Source: Clytia hemisphaerica (lineage: Eukaryota; Cnidaria; Hydrozoa; Leptothecata; Clytiidae). Taken from it: a stretch of 64,000 nt of DNA. The stretch lies in the NCBI GenBank assembly GCA_902728285.1, contig CACVBU010000250.1:832145-896144 (forward strand), read 5' to 3'. The notes under the pieces were generated by a model, which ran no database searches, was not told the DNA's origin, and saw only the letters and a program-made list of their open reading frames with translations. Position 1 is the first letter of the stretch; the number at the start of each line of letters is the position of its first letter. The position numbers and the translations under genes are program-made. Below are positions 1 through 10,396 of this stretch, piece after piece.

Positions 1-640
1 CTTCTTCCAGATATCTGAGCCCAGGATTTTTTCTGCGTTTCATTTTTCAAGACAACACACGGCCAACTGCTCTAACTTGGGGCGGCAATTTGGCCACCAT
101 TTTGCCGAACCTCCAAAGTCATTTGATTTGAGTCAATGAACGGCGTATTAAAAAATACACAATTTCTCTTTCGCGCCGAGTAGGCTATACCAGAATGTCT
201 GGAACGAAGAAGACCAAATTAGTGGCAAAACGATGGAGCGTTTAAAGTCACTTGTGCGGCAAGTTACAGACTCGTTATTTGTTAATCCCATCGGGCGATA
301 GACAGTTAGGCGGCAGGCGTTCTCTAATTCTCCAATCGGCGTCCGGTCACTTTGAATGAAAACAAAAAAGTTAAAAAGGGCGCGCTATCAGTGAAAGTAC
401 AGGCCAGATATCAACAGTCCTATGTTTCGACCAATCGTCCCAAGATAGAGCAGTTGACGGCAGATGGTTAGAAGACCAACGAATCTCTTTGATTTTTGAT
501 GTTCATAGCACTCATTTTAGGGTACTCATTCATACATCAAAAGAAGCGTATTCCAACGTACATTAAGGAAATTGCTGTGTTGGAATTATTTTTTGTAACC
601 GAAAAAAGTTATTACCCAAAAACATGGTTTTTGACGTCAT
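1..640. other. Non-coding stretch, nothing recognised
   Basis: No open frame with protein-like composition, no exon bounded by splice sites and no RNA gene was seen. Confidence 0.5.
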
Positions 641-900
641 AACGGACGTCATAAAAGTTAAAAATTGAATATCTCGAGAAATACTCATCAAAATCACTTA
701 TTTTTTTTTAAATTCTTGATGACGTCAGCAAAAAATTCAAAAAACGAAAAATTGGAATTTCTGATGATGTAATAAAAATTTTGAAAGTTTTTTAAATCAA
801 TCGAAATAGTTTATTGATGCTATTTTTCGGTGAAATTTGAAGTGATTTTGATGAGTCCTTTTCATGATATTCAATTTTTAATTCTTATGACGTCATCATT
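641..900. repeat. Fold-back (palindromic) element with TGACGTCA-type sites
   Basis: The left arm (about 643-699) and the reverse complement of the right arm (about 840-898) share GACGTCATAA, AAAATTGAATATC and CTCATCAAAATCACTT, so the segment can fold into a long hairpin around a loop of about 140 bp. It looks like a non-autonomous inverted-repeat element. No target duplication was identified. The GACGTCAT motif recurs in other hairpin elements of this window. Confidence 0.6.
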
Positions 901-2594
901 AGGAGTAGGACTTGCCGTAACTTGCTTCAGCTGTCTATGGCCCATTGAAAGGTAAATCGAGGTTTTTTTCAAGTTTTTGCCTTTATAGTTTCAACTATCT
1001 TTGAAATGTTAGTATACTTTCTTAGTGTTGACTTTTTTGTAAATTGGATTTCATCTCAAACTCGGCCATGTCCATGTGTTTCGTGGTAATGTTTTCTTTT
1101 TTATTGCTATGGGTCGTGTGTCTATTTCATTTTACTCTAACTATAATTATTTTTATCTCGTCTGTCTTCATGTGAAGGTGCTTGATGGGTGACTTTTCAG
1201 GACACATTTATTAGGTGGGTGAACAACAAAGAAGTAGCATAAAACCAAAATATACATAGCATTATGACCGTATGAACAGATTGTGATTGATGGAGAAAAA
1301 TATAAAATGGTCAGCTGCTGAATATAAATTATGCCAGTTCATATTAATTAATTAATTTCATTTATAGATGTGTATTTCACAGGTCTATTGACCTCTACGA
1401 AACAATCTAATTTTTACAGTTAGGCGATTGGCTCAAAAGACAACTTAAATGATAAAAGTACCTATATATGCGGTATGCAGTGCTGACGAGTCCTAATAAG
1501 GACGAATTGCGCAGATTGGGACAAGCTGCACGCATACGTCAAAAATGCGTGTTTAAATGTCTCGTATTTTCATTTCAAAATCCTCGCTCTTGCAAAAGTT
1601 GTAGTTGAGAAAAGAAGTTATGGCACAAAACTAAGACTTAAGAAACACAATAAAAGAGATACTGGCAGAGGAGCAGAAGAAAGAAGACTCTTCAATCTCA
1701 AAGCTAAAGCAGAGGCTCGAACGAAAAAGATCTTACGACCAGACAACTTTTTCTAAGCGCAGACATGAGGAACAATTTAAGCACACAGTAGAAGTTATTG
1801 AAAATTTTGACGATGCCATAGAAGCACTTGCAGCCGGAGAAAATGAATCTACCACGGCTAAAAAAGTGAGTTTCTCGGAGTTTTGAGAATTCAGGATAAT
1901 CGATGGAAAGCGGAGTTAAACGGCGTTTTACGGACATAGAGTTTCCTAATTTCGGTAAACTCCGTCAAAATAATCGTAAATTTTCATCGTAATTTTCCTC
2001 AGTTTGCATGCGTGTCTAAAAGTTGGTTTTATACAAGTGCGTGTCGTGAAACTTCGGAAAACCAATTTTCGATTTTCATAACATCGGGAGATGAAAAAAA
2101 TAGTTTTACGGAGTTTTCCTGATCAAATTTTATCCGATCGGGATATTGGATTAAAGACGGATTTTAGTTCCCATTCTTCTGAAAACGCGGTTCATTCATT
2201 GAATATTGTTTGGCGCCAGAGTTCATTCAAAATGGTGTTTTCAAGAGGGGAAGTTACAAAAAGTCTACGAAACCAACAACCAGGTAAATTTTCTTGTTAA
2301 TTTCTAATTGTGAAATAAAGGAAATTTTCTATTCTTTTAATTGACCAATTTGCTTTTTCAATTGAAAAGTCTTTTAAGTTATAATTTTAACTAGGAAATG
2401 TTCAAGACTGACAAAATCTTCTCTATCTTAGATCTTAGCTCGCAGATTATTTCTTTGGACTTTCCTCGCCACTGAGAACGTATCAACTTCCAAAGCATAC
2501 ATCAAAAACCAAATGGACAATAAAGATAAGTATTTTCGTTAGCATATTTATTTTGATCGATAATTTCACTTTGGGTTAGTGTAATAACCAGAAA
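901..2594. other. Non-coding stretch with scattered AAACTCCG-like words
   Basis: No gene is supported. Between about 1880 and 2120 the text repeatedly shows forms of TAAACTCCG and its complement CGGAGTTT. The same vocabulary returns at 4560-4900, so both may be decayed copies of one simple repeat. Short open frames here show no protein character. Confidence 0.4.
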
Positions 2595-3378
2595 AAAGTT
2601 TTTTATTAGTACGTTGTAATCCAGTCATACATATTTAGTATCAACAAATTTATACAAGCACACTTGTTTGATTTGACGTTTTAAGACGGGCGAAATCTTC
2701 TAGAGAACTACCCTTTTGGAGGGTCTGTTCGGTGCTAGTATTTTTCTGTCTTTTTGAAAATGAGAGTTTTTTATTGGCAAGTTTTCCAGTCATCCAGTCA
2801 TACATATTTTGTATTAAAAATATATGTAAGCACACTTGTTTGATTTGACGTTTTAAGACGGGCGAAATCTTCTAAAGAACTACCCTTTTGGAGGGTCGGT
2901 TCGGTGCTAGTATTTTTCCGTCCTTTTGAAAATGAGAGTTTTTTATTGGCAAGTTTTAACCCAGTCATACATATTTTGTATTAAAAAATATATGAAAGTA
3001 GCACACTTGTTTGATTTGACGTTTTAAGACGGGCGAAATCTTCTAAAGAACTACCCTTTTGGAGGGTCGGTTCGGTGCTAGTATCTTTCTGTCTTTTTGA
3101 AAATGAGAGTTTTTTATTGGCAAGTTATAATCCAGTCATACATATTTTGTATTAAAAAATATATGAAAGCACACTTGTTTGATTTGACGTTTTAAGACGG
3201 GCGAAATCTTCTAAAGAACTACGCTTTTGGAGGGTCGGTTCGGTGCTAGTATTTTTCCGTCCTTTTGAAAATGAGAGTTTTTTATTGGCAAGTTTTAATC
3301 CAGTCATACATATTTTGTATTAAAAAATATATGTAAGCACACTTGTTTGATTTGACGTTTTAAGACGGGCGAAATCTT
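2595..3378. repeat. Tandem satellite, unit about 168-171 bp, 4 to 5 copies
   Basis: The word GCACACTTGTTTGATTTGAC starts near 2659, 2830, 3001, 3169 and 3337, a spacing of 171, 171, 168 and 168 bases. Each unit also contains GACGGGCGAAATCTTCTA, GGAGGGTCGGTTCGGTGC and GAGAGTTTTTTATTGGCAAG. Units differ by scattered substitutions and small indels. The array begins inside a unit near 2595 and stops abruptly after GACGGGCGAAATCTT. One chance open frame crosses it and is not a gene. Confidence 0.9.
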
Positions 3379-4911
3379 AAGTACTATACTACTCTTTAGG
3401 ATATGAGACTTCTTCTACATATTTGAAAGTTCTGTTGCGTAGGCTGAATTTATATCTGATTTTCTTTCAGATTGATGACATCACTTTACATCAAAGCACG
3501 TAATTGACATATTTGTTGACAAATCAAAAACAATTCATCACATTTCACGCCTTCATGTCCCAAAGGTATAAACAATATAAAATTAAATATAAAAACCAAG
3601 TAATTGTTTTAATTGAATCAAGTAATTGCGAAAAAAAGAATTATTTAATATCATATTTTTTTAAAGTTTAATTTTTACGTCTGAGTAAAAGTCGATCATC
3701 TATGCATAAATCTGTTTGCTTAAAACAATACACAAATCCCTTAAATATACCTTACAATTCATTTCAGTTCTTTATCAACATTTTGCCACGCAAACTTTCG
3801 GGTTGTTAAAATCTAATTTATAAAAGAAACGAAACAATCAAGTGACGCAACACGGGTTCTTTTGCTTTGATGATTGGTCTGAATAACTGCAATGTTTTTG
3901 CAAGCTCTAGCATTTTTGAAGCAGCGATTAAGACCTCAATAACAATGAAATAATGTCAATCTGGCTTTACAAATAAAATTTCAATCCCCGTTTTTACCAT
4001 TGAAAATACGTAAAGTGCAAGTAAACTTTTTCAGGTCTTTACGAAAATTCGGTTTATAATTACATCCCTGTCTCAGTGACTTGTTAAGATTTTGTGACCG
4101 GTGGGGATCAGTCTTCTTGTTCTAGTAATTTCCTTACTTTAACTAACAATATCCTTTAAAATTTATCTTATTTATGAACAATGTTAATTTTTGTGACTAA
4201 GTGATGTAATTAACAATTTTATATTTAGTATTTATTATATACAATTAATTGACTAATTTAAAACTATTTAGTATATTCACAATATTCATGTACCAAACAT
4301 TTATTTATTTTTTCAACTAATAAGATTAATGACATTTTAGAATAAGAGTAAATTTAAAAATCTATTTCATTTATCTACATTTTCATTTCTCAATCCAGTT
4401 CCCAAATGCAATCATTTGGATTGAAACATCCTTTGAATTAAACTTTTAATAGTATCAACCGTTTCTGAAAGATACAAAGTCCATAGTTTTTACAAACGCA
4501 TCCTATTTTCGGTTGTCTGGTTTTTCACATTGCTGCAAACCTCGTTAAACCTTGTCACTTTTTACACACATCGTAAAACTCCGTGTAACTCTGTCGGTTT
4601 TACGTACGTTGCTAAACTATGTTACCTAAGTATACCGCAGTCCGGACAACTGCGTATAACCCCTTTTTAACGCTCAATACAAGGCAACGTTTGCAAAGTT
4701 TTCCTATGTCCGTAAAACTAGGTATTGTTTTACGCACTCCGTAAAACTCAGGATGGACGGGTTCATGGAACTCAGGACAACTCCGTGGTTCGCTTCCTGA
4801 AATAGAACGATGTCAGGTAAAACTACGTCAAACGGTGTCTTATAACTCCGGAAAACTGTCTTTTTACGAAGTTGTCCTGAATCGTAAAACTGTCTTTTTC
4901 TGCCGTGTACC
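3379..4911. other. Non-coding AT-rich stretch, degenerate short repeats at 4560-4900
   Basis: No gene is supported. From about 4560 to 4900 there are loosely repeated words of the form GTAAAACTCCG, for example near 4573, 4708, 4739 and 4880. This is the vocabulary already seen at 1880-2120. The rest is AT-rich without visible structure. Confidence 0.45.
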
Positions 4912-5253
4912 ATGACATTCATGAAGCAAGGTAAGCTCCTTTTAGAAGATAGGATTCAGATGCTAAGACTTGCGGACAGGGAAGGATGGACGGTAGTGAA
5001 ATTTTATAAACAAAATCTGTTGATTTCGAATGGGGAATTGAAAGAAAAACAGTTGAAAGAGGCCAGAAAATCTGCCGAAAAAATGAAACAAAACATCGAG
5101 ATTGAACAGGGAAAGATAAACAGGTCATCTGGTTTTGACGATGTTACATGCTACAATTGTAAAAATTGGGCATTATTTGACATATTGTCTTTTTGTGCAA
5201 AAAAAGCAGCCACAAATCCCTTATTTGCCAAAAATTTCATCAACATCAACTAG
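4912..5253 (+). pseudogene. Possible gag-like fragment of a mobile element
   Basis: An open frame of 113 codons. Residues 15-55 (ADREGWTVVKFYKQ, then a charged helix ELKEKQLKEARKSAEK) recall, from memory, the conserved segment of gag-like proteins in invertebrate tyrosine-recombinase retroelements. A CxxC pair (CYNC) follows where a zinc knuckle would be, but the expected GHxxxxC continuation is missing, which suggests decay or a frame change. It lies just beyond the truncated 3' end of the minus-strand DIRS element and points the opposite way, so it would belong to another element. It may instead be a chance ORF. Confidence 0.3.
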
Positions 5254-5377
5254 CAGGCACAGTTTATCAAGTTCCTCATCATCAAAGTCAAAAAGCAGAA
5301 GAGATAAGTGATTAACTGGCAAAACGAGCAAAAATGAAAACATTGTGTTAATATAATAATTTTGATTTCTTTGTTCT

Positions 5378-8300
5378 TTACATTTCCTTTGAAGAAGAGG
5401 CTGACCTCTTGGAGTGAGCCTGAAAAATGTTGATGTCAATGCCCGTCATTTTTAACATCTCTTTTACCCATCTAGCTGTTGTATCCTTTCCTACGGGCTT
5501 GTGTGGTTCGACATAGCTCAAAAATAATTTAGAGGTTTGCTGTTTTTTCCTAAACACCTTTGTAACTTTGATGTATTCGGTAAGGGCTTGATATGGACAA
5601 AGCTTCCTATTTCCCTCAAATTTCCTAAATTCTATTGGTTCATTTTTCTTTCCTTGTTTGAAATGCTTGGGTGGTGTACTTAAATGAAAAATGAAAGTCG
5701 TTTCTGATTTCCCCATGAGATCAATATCCAGGTCCGTAAGTTCCGAGCCTCTATTTGGCGCCAGGATTCCCAAAAGTGTTACAGTTTTAAAAGTAAGTTC
5801 CTTTAGTTGTAAATGTTCGTTTTCTGGTAATTCCCTCATACAATTCAACACTGTGTCGATGTCCCATATTTCCGTATATTTAGGCATCGGGGGTCTCTGT
5901 CTTGAAACTCCTTTTAGTAAGGAAGTGACCAGTGGATGTTGCCCCACTGGTAGCCCTTCAACAATTCTATGGTAAAAGGATATGGCTGATCTATGCCCAT
6001 TTATGGTGTTATATTCTTTACCCTCTTCGAATAAGGTTGTTAAGTAGTTGACTACGGTCTCTATAGTACTTGAAATGGGATCAATTTCCCTTTTACGACA
6101 CCAGCTACTGAAGTTTTTCCAGGCTGACATGTAATGTCTCCTAGTTCCCTTTGCTTTGGATTGTTGGATAAGGGTAGCAGCAGTTTGTGATATGCCCTCT
6201 GAAGACTCATGTTCCCTGATATCTCCCACACTGCCAAGTGCAGTGTTTTGTTTCGAATGAGAGGGTGCGTTTCCTCCAATGGGTGGGTTAGAGTGTCCCT
6301 TTCCATTTCTATCTTCCTTGGGTTTGAGATTAACATCCCCAGTAAAACTGGATACCAGGGTTGGGTTGTCCAGATTGGGGCTATCAAAATTACTGTAGCT
6401 CGAGACCTTTGCGCTTTCTCCAGGCACCTCCCTATCAGAGAAAATGGGGGAAATGCATATGCTAGAGTTTGGTCCCAGGTCTGAGTTAATGCATCTATTG
6501 CTTGACAATCCGGGTCTGGTCTCCAACTGAAATAGGTTTCCAGTTGGTGGGCTGTTCTGGAAGCAAATAGGTCGATTTCTGGAGTTCCCAAAGTTTCCAC
6601 TATCTGTATGAAAACCCTCCTTTTTAGCTTCCAATCGCTCCAGTCTGTCGAGTTCCTGGACTCGAAGTCGGCTTCCTTGTTCAAGCTCGATGGGATGTAT
6701 TCTGCAGTAAGAGTGATCCCTTTCTGGGTCAAGAAAGACCATATTTCCTTGGCTATGTTTACTAGAGTCAAATTTGTTGGTCGACCCATTTTCACAATGT
6801 GAGCTAGAGCTACCTGATTGTCTATCAATAGATGTATTGACTTCAGATGATTTCCCTTCACAAAGGTTTTCAGAGCTATGAGAGCTGCTTTCATCTCCAG
6901 GACATTTATATGTTCCTCTTTTTCCCAACTTTGCCATAGTCCTCCTGACGAGATCTGACCACAGTGGGCCCCCCATCCTCCTTTTCTTCCCTTTGCCGCA
7001 TCTGAGCTTATAATTAAATCTGGGGGTAAGATGTTTATGTTTTTCCCATTTCCTGTCGAAAGGTTTTCTACCCACCACTTTAGCTCCTCCGTCGCTTTGT
7101 TGTCCAAGCTCATTGCAGACTCGTATCTCTGTTCGCATCTCGCTAATTGCGTGTTCATGCATTTTTGAAGGAACCTTATTTGGAGTGGTGCTAGGGTGAA
7201 GGCTGGGGCGATTGCCATAAGATTCCCTATTAGGCTCGCTAGTTTCCTTATGGGAAAAGTTTTCAGACTCAACATTTGAATGCATAATTTCCTCAGTTTT
7301 TGCACTTTCTCTAGTGGGACTTTGAAGGTCATATCGCAGCTGTTTATTAAGACTCCCAGATACTCCATCTGTTGGTTTGGTACCAGTACAGACTTCTGTA
7401 GATTTATTGTAAACCCTAGATTCTCCAGAAGAAAGATTGTTGTGTCCCTTGAGAAGATTGCTTCTCCTTTCGACCCTGCTACTATCAATAGGTCGTCTAT
7501 GTATATGAGGACTCTTATTTGTAACCTTCTCAACAGTGAAATGGGTACTTTTGTGAAGAACCTGGGAGCTGGTCCCAATCCGAACATCAGGCATTGGAAT
7601 TCGTATAGGCTTCCTTCCCAGCTGAATCTCACATACTTCTTTGATTGGGGATTCAACTGTATTGCAAAATAAGCGTCCTTCAGGTCGATTTTGACCATGA
7701 AGTCCCCCTTCTGGAGGATGTTTTTCACATCCTTCAAAGTTTCCATTTTGAATTTTTGATATGGAATGTATGAGTTCAGTTCCTTTAGATTTATAACTGG
7801 CCTGTATTTTCCTGGTTCCTTTTTCTCTCTTAAAAATAGAGTGGACAAAAATTGACCTTCTGTGTTTAGAACTCTCTTCACAGCCCCTTTCTCCAGTAAG
7901 GTTCTTATCTCTGCTCTTATCAAGGCTTTCATTTTGGAATTGAAATTTATTTGTTGTGGTCTTGTTTTTTGAATTGGCTTCCCTATTATTGGGATCACTA
8001 AGCCTGAAACTGTTTCCAAGATGAATTTGTCCTGAGTCAGTTTTGACCAATTGTTTTGAAAAAATCCTGTCCTTCCAGTCTGTGTCAACTGGGGATTTGA
8101 TAAATCCTCTATGAGGTTTTTTATACTTGGGTGTATTTTCCCAAATTTTTGTGACTCCCCGTTTGTCAGCAGAGGTTTTGCTTGACTGGAGAGAGGTTCT
8201 GTGAAGTTTGACAGAATTTTTCTTACCTTTGCCTCTTCGGTTTTGAATTCTGTGGTGCAAGCCAGCCTGTTGTTCATCGGTGTATTGTTCGTGCCCCTCT

Positions 8301-9367
8301 CCGTGGCTTGTTGATCGGGAGGAGCTCCATGAAAAGGGAGTGCGATTAGCTGTTTGTACTCTTTTTGAAAAGAGGAATTGTTTGAGTGACTGGTTGTTCA
8401 CTTTTGCCTGTTTTGTGAGGGATTTTATTGTCTCCTCTCCAAAAGGTTTTCCATTACTTTCTTGTAACTCCTCTAATAGGGTCTCTCTGAGCCACACACT
8501 GATATGGCTTTCACGAATGCCAAGTCCCATCAAAGCATTTTTCCTTCGGAAGAAATTGCTGGCATTGAGGGCCTGTCCTAACAGCAGTATCGACTGTTGG
8601 AAATGAGTGGCCACCTCTTCGAGATCGAGTTTTTCATTCTCGTCTCCTGATCTTGCTCTCTCAACGCTCTGCCAGATTTTGGCAAGCGGAGCCAAGATAT
8701 CTCTGACTTTATTCGATATCCGGGATATCGATTTGTCCACGGCCAGGGTTTTAGTTCCCATTGACCCTTTTTCTCTGAGTAAGCAATCGAATAATGAATC
8801 AATTTTTAACTCAGGTGAGACGTTGCTTGGGACTGGTGTTTCTTCCAGTATGTCCCTCTCAAGCTCTTTATCAGGTATGTAATTCCTGATGTGCTTCTCC
8901 AGATACTTCACAAGTCTGGGATCAAGTTTCCAGTCATGTTCATTGACGTCCATCTGGAATAATTCTGGTTTGTCGTCACTCGAGTTAGATGATGAGGTAG
9001 AGGAACTTCTGCTTCTTTTTCTGGATTTTCGTCTCTTTTTGACTTGCTTTTTCTTCTTTTGCTTCTTCTTCTTTTTCTCCTTTTTCCGTCTCTCCTCAGA
9101 GGAATCGGAGCTACTTGAGCTGCTTGATGATGAACTGGAACTTCTGCTGGAGGAGGATGAGGGAGAGGGTGTTCTTTTCCCCTTTTTCTTCTTGTCTCTT
9201 CCTCTTTCCTTTAAACTACCATTCCTATCAGTTCCTTCAACGTTTGTTTTTGTTAAATCTGCATCATTTAATTGATTTTCCTCACTGATTGTGTTGTTCT
9301 CATTAGATTTATTAGATTTAGTCACATCATATCTCACTTTAGTTTTTTCGGTCGTTGGCGACGCCAT
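5378..9367 (-). CDS. DIRS gag-like protein and tyrosine recombinase in one 1329-codon frame
   Basis: The frame opens with ATG at 9367 (MASPTTEKTK). Residues 60-140 are a long Ser run followed by Lys/Arg-rich and RS-type sequence; residues 145-340 are a helical gag-like domain (NEHDWKLDPR, NASNFFRRKNALMGLGI). The C-terminal 270 residues form a tyrosine recombinase: SKAKGTRRHYMSAWKNF opens the core-binding part, GILAPNRGSELTDLDI carries the first catalytic Arg, and QAHSKRSASSS the HxxR pair. The stop comes seven codons after HxxR, so the W..FY segment with the nucleophilic Tyr is absent. A GT (TGTAAAG) overlaps the stop, but no exon with such a segment was found downstream. Residues of about 370-1000 overlap the RT frame and show no domain. 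Open frame certain; production of one fused protein doubtful. Confidence 0.75.
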   Translation of the reverse strand: MASPTTEKTKVRYDVTKSNKSNENNTISEENQLNDADLTKTNVEGTDRNGSLKERGRDKKKKGKRTPSPSSSSSRSSSSSSSSSSSSDSSEERRKKEKKKKKQKKKKQVKKRRKSRKRSRSSSTSSSNSSDDKPELFQMDVNEHDWKLDPRLVKYLEKHIRNYIPDKELERDILEETPVPSNVSPELKIDSLFDCLLREKGSMGTKTLAVDKSISRISNKVRDILAPLAKIWQSVERARSGDENEKLDLEEVATHFQQSILLLGQALNASNFFRRKNALMGLGIRESHISVWLRETLLEELQESNGKPFGEETIKSLTKQAKVNNQSLKQFLFSKRVQTANRTPFSWSSSRSTSHGEGHEQYTDEQQAGLHHRIQNRRGKGKKNSVKLHRTSLQSSKTSADKRGVTKIWENTPKYKKPHRGFIKSPVDTDWKDRIFSKQLVKTDSGQIHLGNSFRLSDPNNREANSKNKTTTNKFQFQNESLDKSRDKNLTGERGCEESSKHRRSIFVHSIFKREKGTRKIQASYKSKGTELIHSISKIQNGNFEGCEKHPPEGGLHGQNRPEGRLFCNTVESPIKEVCEIQLGRKPIRIPMPDVRIGTSSQVLHKSTHFTVEKVTNKSPHIHRRPIDSSRVERRSNLLKGHNNLSSGESRVYNKSTEVCTGTKPTDGVSGSLNKQLRYDLQSPTRESAKTEEIMHSNVESENFSHKETSEPNRESYGNRPSLHPSTTPNKVPSKMHEHAISEMRTEIRVCNELGQQSDGGAKVVGRKPFDRKWEKHKHLTPRFNYKLRCGKGKKRRMGGPLWSDLVRRTMAKLGKRGTYKCPGDESSSHSSENLCEGKSSEVNTSIDRQSGSSSSHCENGSTNKFDSSKHSQGNMVFLDPERDHSYCRIHPIELEQGSRLRVQELDRLERLEAKKEGFHTDSGNFGNSRNRPICFQNSPPTGNLFQLETRPGLSSNRCINSDLGPNSSICISPIFSDREVPGESAKVSSYSNFDSPNLDNPTLVSSFTGDVNLKPKEDRNGKGHSNPPIGGNAPSHSKQNTALGSVGDIREHESSEGISQTAATLIQQSKAKGTRRHYMSAWKNFSSWCRKREIDPISSTIETVVNYLTTLFEEGKEYNTINGHRSAISFYHRIVEGLPVGQHPLVTSLLKGVSRQRPPMPKYTEIWDIDTVLNCMRELPENEHLQLKELTFKTVTLLGILAPNRGSELTDLDIDLMGKSETTFIFHLSTPPKHFKQGKKNEPIEFRKFEGNRKLCPYQALTEYIKVTKVFRKKQQTSKLFLSYVEPHKPVGKDTTARWVKEMLKMTGIDINIFQAHSKRSASSSKEM
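6061..8277 (-). CDS. DIRS reverse transcriptase - RNase H - methylase-like polyprotein
   Basis: This 738-codon frame lies wholly inside the gag/recombinase frame, in another register. RT motifs appear in order: KYRPVINLKELN, FMVKIDLKDAYF, RFSWEGSLYEFQCLMFGLGP, and the active site VLIYIDDLLIVA at about residue 260. RNase H follows: ISSDAAKGRKGGWGAH, NVLEMKAAL, HLLIDNQVAL and LNKEADFESR supply the acidic residues. The last 200 residues (IDLFASRTAHQLETYFSWRP, YAFPPFSLIGR, LIAPIWTTQPWYP) match the methylase-like domain described in DIRS elements. It copies the element's RNA; integration needs the recombinase. The first ATG (MNNRLACTTE) is near the gag end and a frameshift may supply translation. 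All catalytic motifs look intact. Confidence 0.92.
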   Translation of the reverse strand: MNNRLACTTEFKTEEAKVRKILSNFTEPLSSQAKPLLTNGESQKFGKIHPSIKNLIEDLSNPQLTQTGRTGFFQNNWSKLTQDKFILETVSGLVIPIIGKPIQKTRPQQINFNSKMKALIRAEIRTLLEKGAVKRVLNTEGQFLSTLFLREKKEPGKYRPVINLKELNSYIPYQKFKMETLKDVKNILQKGDFMVKIDLKDAYFAIQLNPQSKKYVRFSWEGSLYEFQCLMFGLGPAPRFFTKVPISLLRRLQIRVLIYIDDLLIVAGSKGEAIFSRDTTIFLLENLGFTINLQKSVLVPNQQMEYLGVLINSCDMTFKVPLEKVQKLRKLCIQMLSLKTFPIRKLASLIGNLMAIAPAFTLAPLQIRFLQKCMNTQLARCEQRYESAMSLDNKATEELKWWVENLSTGNGKNINILPPDLIISSDAAKGRKGGWGAHCGQISSGGLWQSWEKEEHINVLEMKAALIALKTFVKGNHLKSIHLLIDNQVALAHIVKMGRPTNLTLVNIAKEIWSFLTQKGITLTAEYIPSSLNKEADFESRNSTDWSDWKLKRRVFIQIVETLGTPEIDLFASRTAHQLETYFSWRPDPDCQAIDALTQTWDQTLAYAFPPFSLIGRCLEKAQRSRATVILIAPIWTTQPWYPVLLGMLISNPRKIEMERDTLTHPLEETHPLIRNKTLHLAVWEISGNMSLQRAYHKLLLPLSNNPKQRELGDITCQPGKTSVAGVVKGKLIPFQVL

Positions 9368-9420
9368 CTTGATCCGAAAACGAAAGTGAGAAGAGGACTT
9401 AGCCGGCGTTCCACAGCCTT

Positions 9421-10098
9421 TTGTGAAGACTCACTCTAGACTGCGTCCGCTCGGCATAATGAATTCATCTGATTTTAAGCGATATAAAATTTGTAGTTTC
9501 AGTGCCGTTCTTGAAGTAGAAACTATACGGAAATTCGAAATTTCCACATTAGTTTCCTGCTTGAAATACTAACCGGAAAGTTACACCTAGTTTCCGATAA
9601 TTTCCAGTGTAAATATTAGCTGCAGACTCCAAATTTCCGAGATAGTACACCGTGATGATTCTACGGAAATCCTGGTTGTTTTATTGGAAATTCACAATTT
9701 CCAGCTCGCTTCTCAGGTGGATACTTTAATTTCTAGATGAGAATTTATGTGGAAACTTCTAGTTTTTGTGTATCCAGTTTCTCCTTTTGGAAACTTCATT
9801 TTTTTCAATTAAGAAATTTGTCCGAAAAAGCCTTTTGTGCGAAAATGTACCCAAGGAAGGTGGAAGTAATTTAAAACTAGTGGAATATTGAGAAAAAATG
9901 TAAGTCAGATTAATTTATCGTTATGGTGAAAGGTTCTTTCAAACGTAAAGGTAACTATTATTTACAATGGTGCTAAAAAAATTCTCAAATTGAAATCACG
10001 TTACAAATGATGTAATAAAATGAATGTATAGTAAAATGACATAAAAAATATCCAGTGGAAAGCCATCATGCGCTATATGGAAATAAAATTTCAATAAA
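9421..10098. repeat. Non-coding DNA with degenerate GGAAATT/AATTTCC words
   Basis: Between about 9520 and 9780 the words GGAAATT, AATTTCC and TTTCCGATAATTTCC recur on both strands, for example near 9529, 9595, 9666 and 9690. This looks like short decayed inverted repeats just upstream of the DIRS element, and could belong to its 5' untranslated region or to an older repeat. No gene is visible from here to 10098. Confidence 0.35.
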
Positions 10099-10396
10099 CA
10101 TAGTGTACACGCTTTTTTTTATAAGAACAATTTTATAAGAACACGAGGCTGAAATTTGGCCAAAATTTAAGAACAAAGAAAGAACAAGCTGAGCCTCAGA
10201 TTTCAGAAATTACTAAAAAAGTACTGACTTTAAGGGATTTTAACAGATTTTAAGCCATTTTAAGTTCTTAAATAAAGAAACTAGGCGCAATTAAGAACAT
10301 CATAAGAACATTTAAGCCTAAAAAATTCGGAAAATTAAGAACAGCCCAGCCTGAGCCAAAATTTACTGGTTCTTATAAAAAAAAGCGTGTACTATG
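10099..10396. mobile_element. MITE-like element, ends CATAGTGTACACGC / GCGTGTACTATG
   Basis: Terminal inverted repeats: the left end reads CATAGTGTACACGCTTTTTT and the right end, reverse complemented, CATAGTACACGCTTTTTT; both continue into ATAAGAAC. The interior repeats AAGAACA and TTCTTA words. It is about 298 bp with no coding capacity, so non-autonomous. No convincing target duplication flanks it. Confidence 0.65.

Larger units (their letters stand above)
5378..9420 (-). mobile_element. DIRS-type tyrosine-recombinase retrotransposon, 3' truncated
   Basis: A minus-strand element of about 4 kb with the DIRS gene set: an SR-rich gag-like N-terminus, reverse transcriptase, RNase H, a methylase-like domain and a tyrosine recombinase. 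The start is placed upstream of the first ATG at 9367. The coding frames lack obvious disabling mutations until the recombinase, which ends before its catalytic tyrosine. I could not identify the terminal inverted repeats or internal complementary region typical of DIRS, so the outer borders are approximate. Confidence 0.85.

Noticed and set aside
1704-1937. Short minus ORF near 1.8 kb
   Set aside because: No domain, splice signals or compositional support; it lies in a degenerate repeat area.
2595-3378. CRISPR-like regular repeats
   Set aside because: The whole unit of about 170 bp is repeated without unique spacers; it is a satellite in a eukaryotic genome.
8889-9275. Plus-strand Leu/Ser/Glu-rich ORF
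   Set aside because: Antisense of the Ser and Lys runs in the DIRS gag; no independent evidence.
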